Positions 23,226 through 33,133 of a stretch of 64,000 bases of DNA are shown one piece after another (position 1 is the stretch's first letter; the number at the start of each line of letters is the position of its first letter). The translations under genes were made by a program, and so were the position numbers. Source of the stretch: Ovis canadensis. Lineage: Eukaryota; Chordata; Mammalia; Artiodactyla; Bovidae. The DNA lies in NCBI RefSeq assembly GCF_042477335.2, contig NC_091262.1, forward strand, positions 73,828,001 through 73,892,000. Direction: 5' to 3'. Under the pieces are notes generated by a model, which saw nothing but the letters and a program-made list of their open reading frames with translations, searched no databases and was not told where the DNA came from.

Positions 23226-24636
23226 CAAATCTCTTTGATTATCAGGTCCAGACCTTCCGGGGCAATCATCTGAGTACTTTCCCCCGATATTACAGATATA
23301 ACCTTCGATAGATAAACTTAGATATAAACTTAGATAGATGCCCCTCAGATTCCTCAGACTCAGAATGTCTGCAAGCAATTTGTGTCTCACTCCTCCAAGT
23401 CTTCCTGTGTTCCTCGTATTCCCTAGCCAGGAGGAGCTCCAGGGCTAAGGTAGAACTTGGGGGTAAGCCTGAGTCCCGCCTCTTCTTCCCAGCCCCCTCC
23501 CCACAACCAGCCAGTCACCAGATGACATCAACCCAGCCTTCAAAGTGTGGAATGTGGTTTGCACGGGTGACCTTCACTCACGGCACACAAGCAGAGCCCA
23601 GGAACCGCTCCATCTTCCAGTGGTCTCCTGACCAGTCTCCCTCAGTCAGTCTGGGCCACCTCCAGTTCATCAACATTCTTACCCAGCTCGTTTCTCGAGA
23701 ACTCTGCAGCAGACACCCTTGCTATGACCTTCTCTCATCCCAAGGACAAAATCCTAAGCCCCAGCGACATTCAATTCACGTCTACTAGAGAAACACCCTG
23801 GCACCCACCTGGGCCTTTCCCTTGCTGGTTTCCTTGCCCCGGAGTGTCCTTCTCTTTTAAATAGCAGCTCTCTACCCTTTGTCAACACTCAGTTCAAACA
23901 CCATCCCCTCTGCTAACTTTCTCTGAGGCCCTGCTGTGCTGGGCCAGGCAGCCCCACCCCTTGCTGGTACTTAGTGACATTCTTGCAGTAGGGCTGAGGT
24001 CCTGGGGAGTGGGCGTGTCCTACTCCACTCTGCGGCCTGCTTAGCACAAGCTCTATGGCTGAATGGTTCTCTCCTTCCTACGGTGTCTGTGGTCAGTACT
24101 GCCTCATGCAATCTGGGGATCTGAGACACTGTCCTACGTTGTTCACAACGCCACATGTTCTCCAGTCAAGAAGTATGTATTGTGCACACAGAAGGACCAG
24201 GGTGGGAAAGAGTTCCATTGGACTAGAAGCTGAAGGTCTGTTGGGGTGGGAGGGGCATAAAATTAAACTGTGATACATACAAAACCCCTGAAGGGTTTTG
24301 GTCTCCAAAAGTAGAGAAATAGGGCTGAGTGGTAGGACAGCAAAGTGGTTCTGTCCTTTGATGCCTCTAATGGTGTATCCAGCATTTGTGGAACTGCTCT
24401 ATGGATGGCTGGCTAGCTGAGCTCTTAAGCCCAGCATGTGACTTGCAGTTTAGAAAAATCCAACTTTATGCCAGTATAATTCAATACCTCACCACCGAAT
24501 TAAACATATTAAGTAATTTTAAGGTGCTCATCCTGGACTAATATGAGATATATAACAGGAATAGAATAACACTGTTTTTTTTGGCATTAATGAGGGAAGA
24601 AAGTATGCCTCTGAAATTTATTTTTTAACACAACCT
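23226..24636. other. Non-coding, unique-looking
   Basis: No gene or recognised repeat; an imperfect GATA-rich repeat lies near 23306-23340. Confidence 0.4.
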
Positions 24637-24648
24637 ACTTAGACCATG

Positions 24649-24848
24649 TCTTCCCTGGTGGCTCAAATGGTAAAGCGTCTGCCTACAATGCAGGAGACCC
24701 GAGTTCAATCCCTGGGTCAGGAATATCTCCTGGAGGAGGAAATGGCACCCCACTCCAGTATTCTTGCCTGGAAAATCCCATGGATGGAGGAGCCTGGTAG
24801 GCTACAGTCCATGGGGTCGCAAAGATTAGAACACCACTGAGCAACTTC
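24649..24848 (+). mobile_element. Bov-tA SINE, full length with TSD
   Basis: TCTTCCCTGGTGGCTCAAAT to the CACTGAGCAACTTC tail. Exact 12-bp duplication ACTTAGACCATG at 24637-24648 and 24849-24860. Confidence 0.95.
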
Positions 24849-24860
24849 ACTTAGACCATG

Positions 24861-25598
24861 AGTCTGTATACTTTTTGTTGGCAATCTAACATATACTACG
24901 TTCCCTTGACTTCTTAACCAAAGCACACGGAATACCATTTTCTTGTCTGGGTGACTTGGAATTACTACACAGGGGCTCTAACGCTCAAGGAATTCTGACA
25001 CGCGAGGACCATGAACCTCCGCTTGCACCCAATGCTCCCAGAATGCAGCTGTCCAAAAAAGAGAAAAATCCCCAAATATCTGCTTCTCAGTTTTTAAAAT
25101 CTCCTGTTAGTCATGGGTTCTTCCTGCGTTTTGTGTTAACCTTTTAAATTTACTTCTAATCTGTTGTGGCTGTAATATTAGAAAACTAAGCAAGTATACT
25201 GTTCCCTAAAATAAGCACAAGTCTTGGAAAGGAACCAACAGCCTCTTCCCAGAATCTGGCAGCTCCCACACTCCTGTGCCCTGACAAGGGACAGCACTTA
25301 CTGGCTTTTGCTGCCCTGCTTCCTAAGGGAGATAGACTAGTGCCCCCTACCTGCCTTGCGGGGTAAGGCCGAGACGCGCATTATGAAAAGCTCCAAGTTT
25401 CTCAAAGAATAGAATGATTTTGAAAGTTGTGCAGTATGGGTGAAGCCCCCGAGCCGCAGCTGCGCAGTAGGAAGAGATGAACAGGGCAACAGCTCACCCA
25501 CTGGCCTGACATACAGGCTCAGAGCTACACCGAGTGCAGATCTGGATGTCTGGAGAGGGCAGAAGGCTTGGAAATATGTCACCTCCTCCTCAGGGCTT
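24861..25598. other. Non-coding, unique-looking
   Basis: Nothing recognisable. Confidence 0.4.
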
Positions 25599-25896
25599 TA
25601 TTTTTTTTAAACAGTTTTTATTTACTGAATTTTTGGCTCTGCTGGGTCTTTGGTGTCTCTAGTGCTTTTCTCTAGTTGTGGAGAGGGGGGGCTACTCTCC
25701 AGCTGGGGTGCTTGGGCTTCTCTTTGCGGCGGCTTCTCTTGTGGGGCACGGGCTCTAGGGCGCCCAGGCTTCAGCAGTTGGTGGTGCACGGCGTTAGCTG
25801 CTCTGAGCCTTGTGGGATCTTCCCAGATGAGGGATGGTACCCCTGTCTCCTGCATCGGCAGGCAGGTTCTTTATCACTGAGCCACCAGGGAAGCCC
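25599..25896 (-). mobile_element. CHR-type SINE, long antisense copy
   Basis: TTTATTTACTGAATTTTTGG tail, TCTCTAGTTGTGGAGAGG body, GAGCCACCAGGGAAGCCC head. Confidence 0.85.
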
Positions 25897-27450
25897 TCCT
25901 CAAAGTTTTAACACAAAATTCTCTCGGTGATCCAATTTGTAAGGGCAGCCTATGCAAAATGCTCCCCCTTCTTTATTATATTATTTTTCTACAAAGTGTA
26001 ATTGGTTAATAATATAGTCTTTTTATTAAAGCTCCAAAACTCTGGCTCACGGAAATTTGATATCAAATTAATTCTATCTCAGTAGGTTACACTCTCAAAA
26101 ACTGTCAAGTTTAGAATTAGCAAGTGGCTAATTTTTTGGGCTGGAAGAGTAGAAAAAAATATTATTTAAAGTCATTATTTTTCCTGCAAAAGGAAAATAA
26201 ACAGTTAATGTCATCCCACTTCCAACCTACTCCCCTACTCTGAGAAACAAGGGTCCTTTGCTAGCTACTCTGGTGAAGGAGGCTAGAGCTATGGATTCCC
26301 AGGAGAGCAAGATTTAATTCTGAAGCATGTAATTATCAAGGCCTAAAGGCTGAAGTATGAAGTGAAATTCTGACTCAACATAAAGAGTGCTTATGGCCTT
26401 GGTAATATGTCTTAGTCATCATTCAAAGGAAAACAATAAAATTTTCTCAGTGTTCGTCTGGCTGCGAGCTCAGAGATTATCAGAGGGAGACACAGACTCC
26501 TGCCAACAGATAAACCGTCCTAACATGTGACACACAACAGCCCTGGCTCCTTGCTGTTGAAATTCTGTGGTCTAGGCACCTTCTCAGAAGTCTCTGGAAC
26601 GTAGTAACAGTTTGAGTTATGGAATCTGCCTGTTGGTAAAGAAAGAAACATAACACAAAACGTTAAAATGTTTCACTAAACAGCTAAGCAGAATTCAATT
26701 CTTCTATCACCTTTACTCAAGGCTTAGCACACTTTATGATTAACTTTTAATTTTTAATATGACCTTATGCTGCTGCTGCTGCTGCTGCTAAGTCGCTTCA
26801 GTCGTGTTCGACTCTGTGCGACCCCAGAGACAGTATCATTTGGGTTCTTTCCCTCGAAATGAAATAAGGTTCTCAATAGAAAAAAGCCCAGCAGATGTCT
26901 GACTTTAAAGGCCTATGTGTAGCCAGGGAGTTCGGTCCTCACTGAGAGGAGCATAGGGATAAAAGGGAACAACTTTCAGAAGTGAAAAACTATGGGTTAT
27001 TTTTTTAATTGGAGTTTTGCACTGTTGTCATTTTAGTTTCAAAAAGCATAAAAATCACATTTGTGTCCAATACATACTCATATCCTGGAGATAATTCAGG
27101 AATATTTAATTTTCTGTCAGACTTACTGAATTTGTTACAATTCTGAATTAAAATTTTTTTTTAAATGCTTGTGAAGGTAAAACAAAACAAACTTACGAAC
27201 CCCAAGTGCTTAAGTTTGTCAAAAAGATGTTACTAACAAAGAGTGAAAAGAGAATTTAGGAGCCCAAATGCCCGAGAACAATTATCCTAGGTCTAAGGCA
27301 AGTTTCAAATGAATTCCTGTATGCAAAACCTGTTTGTCGTGCTACACCCACACAACAGTATTTGGGGGGTAAATGTCTAATGGCAGAGGAATAGAATGCA
27401 AAGAAATTCATTAAAACTCTCCAGTCCTTATATAAAGACAGGACCCTTGT
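25897..27450. other. AT-rich non-coding block with a BOV-A2 scrap
   Basis: Long AT-rich unique stretch. At 26768-26828 lies the antisense 3' end of a BOV-A2 (seven TGC units, then GTCGCTTCAGTCGTGTTCG) cut off after about 60 bases. No gene. Confidence 0.5.
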
Positions 27451-27527
27451 GGCAGAAAGTGAAGAACTAAAAAGCCTCTTGATGAAAGTGAGAGTGAAAA
27501 AGTTGGCTTAGAGCTCAAACATTCAGT
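27451..27527 (+). mobile_element. BovB LINE fragment, left part of a split copy
   Basis: GTGAAGAACTAAAAAGCCTC and AGTGAAAAAGTTGGCTTAGA are BovB phrases that normally continue directly into the sequence resuming at 28046. Confidence 0.8.
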
Positions 27528-28045
27528 TTTAAGCCAGCTCTTTTACTGTGTTTCATGTTATTATGATTAGATAAATGCTACTGACATGTAGGGCCATGTA
27601 GTAGGCCGCGTTTTCCCCTTGTACAATAGGTGTGTTTTCTTTGGGGCTAATAACGATCTTGTTGGAGGCCTGGAGTGCTGCAGTCCATGGGATCACAAAG
27701 AGTTGGACCTGACTGGGCAACTGAACAAAACAACAATAACATGAAATACTGATCTAACCAGTTATGAGACAACTGAATGAGAAAGTAATGGGAAGAGATA
27801 TGCATCTGTGGAGGAAGTTAAATCCTCATCTTTCTTAGTGGGAGGGCAACCAACACCTGAACATTAAAAGTTAAGAAAGTAGCTAAGCACACAAGTTCTT
27901 TATACAGGGATAAGCACCAAGGAAATTGATTAAGAGATGAAAGTTATCACCTAATGAAAAAGCTTATAAAACCTACTTAGTTCTTTAATCTATATGCATA
28001 TCTAGATTCGATTAAAATAAAAAGTGAACCAAAAATGAAACAACA
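27528..28045. other. Insert splitting a BovB copy
   Basis: About 518 bases that do not belong to BovB, ending in an A-rich stretch and flanked by near-copies of AGCTCAACATTCAG. Inside it, 27663-27735 is a Bov-tA/BovB-type 3' tail (GTGCTGCAGTCCATGGGATC). The origin of the remainder is not recognised. Confidence 0.6.
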
Positions 28046-28720
28046 AAAGCTCAACATTCAGAAAACTAAGATCATGGCATCTGGTCCCATCACTTCTTGG
28101 CAAATAGATGGGGAGACAGTGGAAACAGTGGCAGACTTTATTTTTGGGGTCTCCCAAATCACTGCAGATGGTGATTGCAGCCATGCAATTAAAAGATGCT
28201 TACTACTTGGAAGGAAAGTTATGGCCAACCTAGACAGCATATTAAAAAGCACAGACATTACTTTGCCAACAAAGGTCCGTCTAGTCAAGGCTATGGTTTT
28301 TCCAGTGGTCATGTATGGATGTGAGTTGGACTATAAAGAAAGCTGAGCGCCAAAGAATTGATGCTTTTGAACTGTGGTGTTGGAGAAGACTCCTGAGAGT
28401 CCCTTGGACTGCAAGGAGATCCAATCAGTCCATCCTAAAGGAGATCAGTCCTGAGTGTTCATTGAAAGGACTGATGTTGAAGCTGCAACTCCAATACTTT
28501 GGCCACCTGATGTGAAGAGCTGACTTACTGGAGAAGACCCTGATGCTGGGAGATTGAAGGCTGGAGAAGGGGACAACAGAGGATGAGATGGTTGGATGGC
28601 ATCACTGACTCAATGGACCTGAGTTTGGGTAAACTCCACGAGTTGGTGATGGACAGGGAGGCCTGGCATGCAGCAGTCCATGGGGTTGCAAAGAGTTGGA
28701 CACAACTGCGCAACTGAACT
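28046..28720 (+). mobile_element. BovB LINE 3' fragment, sense
   Basis: Encodes the C-terminal RTE segment (TSWQIDGETVETVADF) but is broken by a frameshift near 28325, where GAGTTGGACTAT lacks bases found in sister copies. It runs through the 3' end TTGGACACAACTGCGCAACT. Confidence 0.93.
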
Positions 28721-30752
28721 GAACTTTGCCAATGTCACAAATATATTTTTCACAAATCAAGGAAGGGGGAAGATGTGAGGGGCGGGAAATTCCAGGGGCA
28801 ATCCCAATAAGCTCGTATGAGATGCTCAGGACTGGAAGCCAGACCCCACACTCTACATCCCAAATCCCAGAACAGAATCAGGTTCTGCTGTGACACCTAG
28901 GCTTTCATAAAAGTTTCTTCCAGGATTCATTTTCACTTGAATCTCCATTTCCTTTAGACTGAACTAACTCAATTTACAGCATTTTCCTTCATTTTACCCA
29001 GATGGAGAGCACTACCTCTGCGGCAGAGAAGGGAGTGCCTGAACAAAGCCTCCTTTCCTGCCTCTAAGCTGAGCCCACATGATGTGAGAAACTGCGATTA
29101 GCAAAACCGAGGCCACTCCCATGGCCAGAGAAGTATTTATAAACCCAGCTGTCTTGTCAGATAGAGGTAGTAAAGGTTGCAAAGGCGTTTCTATCTTTGC
29201 CTTACCAGTGAGCAAAACTCCTCTCGGGAGGCTGGGCACTGCCACACATTTTATCATTTATTTTTAGGGAATCAAGTTAATTCCAGGATTGCAGTGATGC
29301 TCTAAAACGACTCAAGAGCTAAGGTCATCATGGAGAAAGGTCTCGGGTTCTGGCTCAGGTCTACAGAAATCTGGGTCTTGAATGCTATTCTAGCTCAGGA
29401 ATGTCTGGGGGCTCTAGCCATCCTGCAACACAAGCAGCCACTTTTCTCTTAAAATGACACTTACAGAATGCTCCAGCCAGCTCGGACCTACTGGAAGTTT
29501 CTGGGGTCATGTGTCCTATACAAAATAACCACACCCTGTCAGAAGGCAGCATGAACCTCAGGACTGAAGTTAAGAGTATCAAAACACTGACACACCAAGT
29601 GTTCAAATGAAGTTCCACCTTTAGGCTGGGTAATCCTTTTTGTTTAGGGCTGATATATAGGAAGAAACGATGTCAAATTTGTAAGGTTTTAACTATGGGT
29701 TCAACCAGCATTTGCTTTCGGAGTGGGTAGAAAGGAGAAATTTTACTAAATATAGTAAAACCTTATCTATAAATAACCACGGGAAAGAAAACCACTTTTA
29801 GGATGCCTGAGTCAGCATGTTTACATAGTAGACTATTTAGTTTGGGGTCAAATTACATTTTGTGACCCAAATCCCAGGATTCTCCTAGGTTTCTTGTACT
29901 TCCCACCCCCACTTCCCTGTTAATGTCCCCAAGGGAGAGATCACAAAGTGATAAAGAGGGTGATGTCCAGTTCAGAACGCCCAAATGTACTTGCATACAA
30001 AGGCAGATTCCTTACAACTGTTTAAGAATTTTTGTCATAGGTTCACTATAGAGTCTCTAGTGAGAAAGTTGATAATTCAGAAGCCAGGTTATATACAAGA
30101 GGCTGGTGCTTTGGAGGAAATATTTTGAACACTATTTTGATTCTCTAAATCACTGATGTTTGGTGCCAACACCTGATGAGTGGTTTTAAGTCAAAGACAG
30201 AAAGGAATATATTCAACACATACAACATTTTATACTTCAGGTTACTTTATTAAAAACTTACATTTAGGTGTATTGCTTCAATTTCTTTGGTCTAGATACA
30301 TGATCTCTTTCCCTTCATCATCTTATCAAAGCCATCCCACTTAGCTCTTTGAAAGAACCCCCGCTTGCTTTTCCATGTCCTTGCATTTCAGACAGTCTCA
30401 CCGTATTGACTGTAACTAGCAACTCTATCGTAAGTTTGGAAAACATAGGGTTCATATTCTTCCTGCTCAAGGATTATTCTTAATGACAGCTATATTCTCA
30501 ACTTAATAAAATGTCTGTCAATTGTACAGGCAAAGCCAATGTTACAGACCAGGCAAACAACAGGCTACTCCCCACCACCCAGTTTTACATTTTGGACCCT
30601 CACATAATCGGTTTGCAAATTCTTCTCCCTAATCCAGTGAACACAAGCAGAGAATCAGGCAGCTTATAGGAGGCAATGAACAATTTACATTTTCTGGAAC
30701 AAACTGTCAATATTTATTGAAAAAATAAAATAAAATAAACTTACTATAAGCA
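28721..30752. other. Non-coding, unique AT-rich sequence
   Basis: No gene or recognised repeat. Confidence 0.4.
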
Positions 30753-30827
30753 CTGGGTTAGCCAAAAAGTTCATGCCGGTTTTCTCAGCTTACAGGAAAA
30801 CCAAATGAACTTTCTGGCCAACCCAAT
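30753..30827. mobile_element. Mariner-derived MITE hairpin
   Basis: A 75-bp near-perfect inverted repeat: GGGTTAGCCAAAAAGTTCAT on the left, GAACTTTCTGGCCAACCCA on the right, with a short loop. This is the terminal-repeat signature of ruminant mariner (MADE1-like) elements. Confidence 0.85.
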
Positions 30828-31382
30828 ATGAGTATATGTTAGGTGACCTTGAAAATGATACAGTTCCTAAAGTTATGAGCCACAGATGCTGGACTTCTGG
30901 AACAATAGTTAAACTTCTGCATCACATCACTTTCCGTATTATTTCTGTTCATGATGTCTGTTCCTCTGATTTACCTGGAATCAATGACTCTGGGGGAGAG
31001 AAAAAGGATTCTTTAAGAAGCTCATCAATCGTGGGTCCCACATTAGTAAAGTACTAAACATCAATAACATCAGAGGGGGGTTAAATAAATATGTCACTGG
31101 GGAGCATTTCTGAGGAAAGTCTTGAGTTTAATTTTCAGCTTATGGGGCTCAAGTTTCATGCTGAATGATTATTTAGAAGATACTCTTGCTGAAAGCACAT
31201 ATTTTAATTTTCAGATTTTTAACCTTGAATGCAGAACGAGGTCACCTCCAGCCACAACTTTTAAAATACTTAGGGTTTTAAAAAAAAAAGAAAAGAAAAG
31301 AAAGGTAATTTGTAGCAGTACTGAAGTGTCCAACAGAAACCACTTCATCTGTTAAACAATATCTGACTGCCAAAGTTTCTCT
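30828..31382. other. Unique sequence, possible 3' part of the SNHG10-like transcript
   Basis: No coding signal. An A-rich run lies at 31281-31303. Confidence 0.4.
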
Positions 31383-31654
31383 TCCTGTCGGTTGATAGAC
31401 AATGGCATGGCACAGCCATCATCACCGTGGCAACAGCACTGGGAACTATCAGAGGAAAATTGCACATGGCACTGCCGGCCCTCGAGCAGTCCTGCCTCAG
31501 CTTCCTCTGGAGGATGCTTTCTCTGCAAGTCTGGGGTGCTCCAGGGTACCATCAACCCAGTGCGACGCCGAGACTACAGATCACATGGCGATTTCACCGA
31601 GCCCCGCTCTTCGGGGGTCACTCTTGTCAGCAACGCAAGCACCCGTTTTACGTA
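31383..31654 (-). ncRNA. SCARNA13: Cajal-body H/ACA RNA, probable SCARNA13 (U93)
   Basis: Read on the minus strand, this ends in a strong H/ACA 3' hairpin: lower stem CGGU/ACCG plus GAU/AUC, an internal pocket, then AUGGC/GCCAU around an 8-base loop. The box ACA follows directly (plus 31386-31388), exactly three bases before the proposed 3' end at 31383. H-box-like AGAGAA and AGAGGA and a UGAG CAB-type tetranucleotide (plus 31496-31499) lie upstream. Further hairpins occur in the 5' half, for example GGGU/ACCC over CUUG/CAAG near 31640-31610 and CCCCG/CGGGG near 31614-31600. Family knowledge: U93 is a roughly 275-nt tandem H/ACA RNA guiding snRNA pseudouridylation and, in human, lies about 1.4 kb upstream of GLRX5 on the opposite strand. 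Both distance and strand match here. The 3' end is well supported. The 5' end is estimated from family length and from the acceptor at 31655; the name rests on synteny and structure. Confidence 0.62.
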
Positions 31655-32283
31655 CTGAAGATGCAGCGGTGAATGAAGTCAAGGGTCTGGGAGGGAAGGC
31701 AACAACAAGCTAATGATGTACGACAAGGTGTGACATGCACAATGAAGAATGGAGAAAGCGGTGGGCCTCGGGAGGCTTCCTTTCCCTCCCCTGTACCCCC
31801 ACACTGCTTTGCGCCCGCCTCTCATCTGTCAACCTTTGGGCACAGGTCTCACTGGACGTCTCTCCCCGGCGCCGTGCCTTGTACGCAGCAGCTGCTCGGA
31901 AAACGTTCCTCGAACGAACCAATTCCTTTCTTAAGTTTCTCACTCAACACACCTTTCCTGGGGCCCAGGCCCAGGGGTTAAGTAGGCTGAAAAGTCAGCG
32001 AAGCCCCGACCACACAGACAAGAGCGCCTCGTGAACTTTAAAAGTCAAAAGCTATTTTAGTGAAATAATCGAGGTGCAGAGACGAGAAAGGGTCTGGGTC
32101 TCCCACGTGGGCAGCGGGACAGCCGGAGGGCCGGGACTCAAGCCCCGCGCGCCCCGACCTCGTAACCCCGGCCAGGCCCGGCCCCCAGAGGCCCGCGCGT
32201 CCCTGCTCCCGCCACGGCCTCACGGAAGCTCCGGCAGCTCACCTAAGCGGACAACGCAGGACCGAAGCCAACTCCAGCCCCTC

Positions 32284-32310
32284 CCCTAACCCTAACCCTA
32301 ACCCTAACCC
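32284..32310 (-). repeat. Interstitial telomeric repeat, (CCCTAA)4CCC
   Basis: Perfect 27-base tract. On the minus strand it reads five GGG runs separated by TTA, the canonical vertebrate telomere motif and a potential G-quadruplex. It lies in the GLRX5/SNHG10 CpG island, within the predicted first intron of the minus-strand transcript, so it would be transcribed in the TTAGGG (TERRA-like) sense. Confidence 0.97.
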
Positions 32311-32519
32311 AGGTACCGGCCAACCGCACTGCCGCGGCAACGAAGCTGCCGCCGTCTGCACCGGAACCGGAACCGTCGTCTAGACGTGACCCCTTCCCGG
32401 CGTTCCGCGGAGCTGCGAAAACCCCTCCCAGCGCCTGACCCAGTCCTCCCACAGTATCCCAGCAGGCCCGTCTACCCTTCGAAGGGAAGTCGTCTTTTTG
32501 GTTTCGCCTCTGCTTACCA

Positions 32520-32835
32520 CGGAACGTCGTGACACTGATGGACATCCACTTTCTCCAATCAGCTGACGAAGCGGTTGCCGACGGCCAACGGTAAGGGGGT
32601 GGGTAGAGGCTCAGACGTAAAGACCTCCTTCAACCTGTCGGGGCGGGACGAGCAATCTGATTGGTAGAATCAAGTAATTGCGGGCCAGCTCTATCCAATG
32701 AGGGAGAGCTATTCGGAGCCGGTCCAATGAGGGCCTCCGGGGGGCGGGCCGAGTCGCCGCGGGCCGGGCCCCGGGAAGGCTCCGGCTGGCTAGCCCAGGT
32801 CGCCGGCGGTCAAGAGCTGCGGCCAACGTGCTGGG
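32520..32835. promoter_or_regulatory. Bidirectional CpG-island promoter, GLRX5 (+) and SNHG10-like (-)
   Basis: TATA-less, CpG-rich block between the GLRX5 ATG and a minus-strand splice donor at 32518. Four CCAAT-type elements are visible: 32555-32559 (+), 32659-32664 (inverted, GATTGG), 32695-32699 and 32724-32728 (both +, each followed by GAG and spaced 29 bp apart, suggesting tandem NF-Y sites). GC-box-like GGGCGG/CCGCCC sequences occur at 32641 and 32742. The whole island extends roughly 32070-33240. Start sites are not determinable by eye; GLRX5 transcription probably starts between 32730 and 32820. Confidence 0.75.
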
Positions 32836-33133
32836 ATGAGCGGCTCTCTGGGCCGGGCGGCGGCGGCGGCGGCGACGGCTCTGCTCCGCTGGGGGCGCGG
32901 CGTAGGCGGCGGCCTCCGGGGCCCGGGCGTGCGGGCGGCAGGCTCGGGCGGCAGCGGCTCGTCGGAGCACTTGGACGCGTTGGTGAAGAAGGACAAGGTG
33001 GTGGTCTTCCTCAAGGGGACGCCGGAGCAGCCCCAGTGCGGCTTCAGCAACGCCGTGGTGCAGATCCTGCGGCTGCACGGCGTCCGCGACTACGCGGCCT
33101 ACAATGTGCTGGACGACCCCCAGCTCCGGCAAG
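32836..33133 (+). CDS. GLRX5: Glutaredoxin-related protein 5, mitochondrial: coding exon 1
   Basis: First coding exon of the mitochondrial monothiol glutaredoxin that binds a [2Fe-2S] cluster with glutathione and passes it on from the ISCU scaffold; loss of the family member causes sideroblastic anaemia (family knowledge). The exon encodes residues 1-99 plus the first base of codon 100. Residues 1 to about 42 are Arg/Ala/Gly-rich with no acidic residue, as expected of a mitochondrial presequence. The glutaredoxin domain starts near residue 44. The GSH-contacting Lys-Gly-Thr is at 60-62 and the monothiol active-site motif CGFS is at 68-71, with the single catalytic Cys68. The ATG is the first in frame after the CCAAT-rich promoter and gives the expected N-terminus. 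The exon ends with the splice donor CAAG/GTCAGG, where C at intron position +3 is slightly unusual. The presequence contains a (GCG)n run giving six consecutive alanines. The product is 158 residues, close to the human 157. Confidence 0.97.
32857..32874 (+). repeat. (GCG)6 trinucleotide run in GLRX5 presequence
   Basis: Six uninterrupted GCG units, read as alanine codons in the GLRX5 frame, in the mitochondrial targeting region. Confidence 0.9.

Larger units (their letters stand above)
30900..32600 (-). ncRNA. SNHG10: SNHG10-like host transcript (approximate extent)
   Basis: Inferred non-coding host gene transcribed away from GLRX5. Visible support: a near-consensus minus-strand donor, CGTG/GTAAGC (last exon base at plus 32518), inside the shared CpG island, and a good acceptor, a pyrimidine-rich stretch ending TCTTCAG (AG at plus 31655-31656), immediately before the SCARNA13-like RNA. 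This gives a short first exon (about 32590-32518), an intron of about 860 bases (32517-31655) that contains the telomere-type tract, and a second exon starting at 31654. No convincing open reading frame runs through it. The 3' end is not resolved: minus-strand AATAAA appears only at plus 30713-30718, with ATTAAA-like sites near 31130 and 31205. Start and end are therefore rough. Confidence 0.5.

Noticed and set aside
26768-26828. (TGC)7 run as a coding glutamine, alanine or leucine repeat or regulatory repeat
   Set aside because: It is the antisense CAG tail of a truncated BOV-A2 SINE.
32611-33132. 173-residue minus-strand frame opposite GLRX5 exon 1
   Set aside because: Arg/Ala/Pro-rich product of a CpG island antisense to a real exon; no domain.
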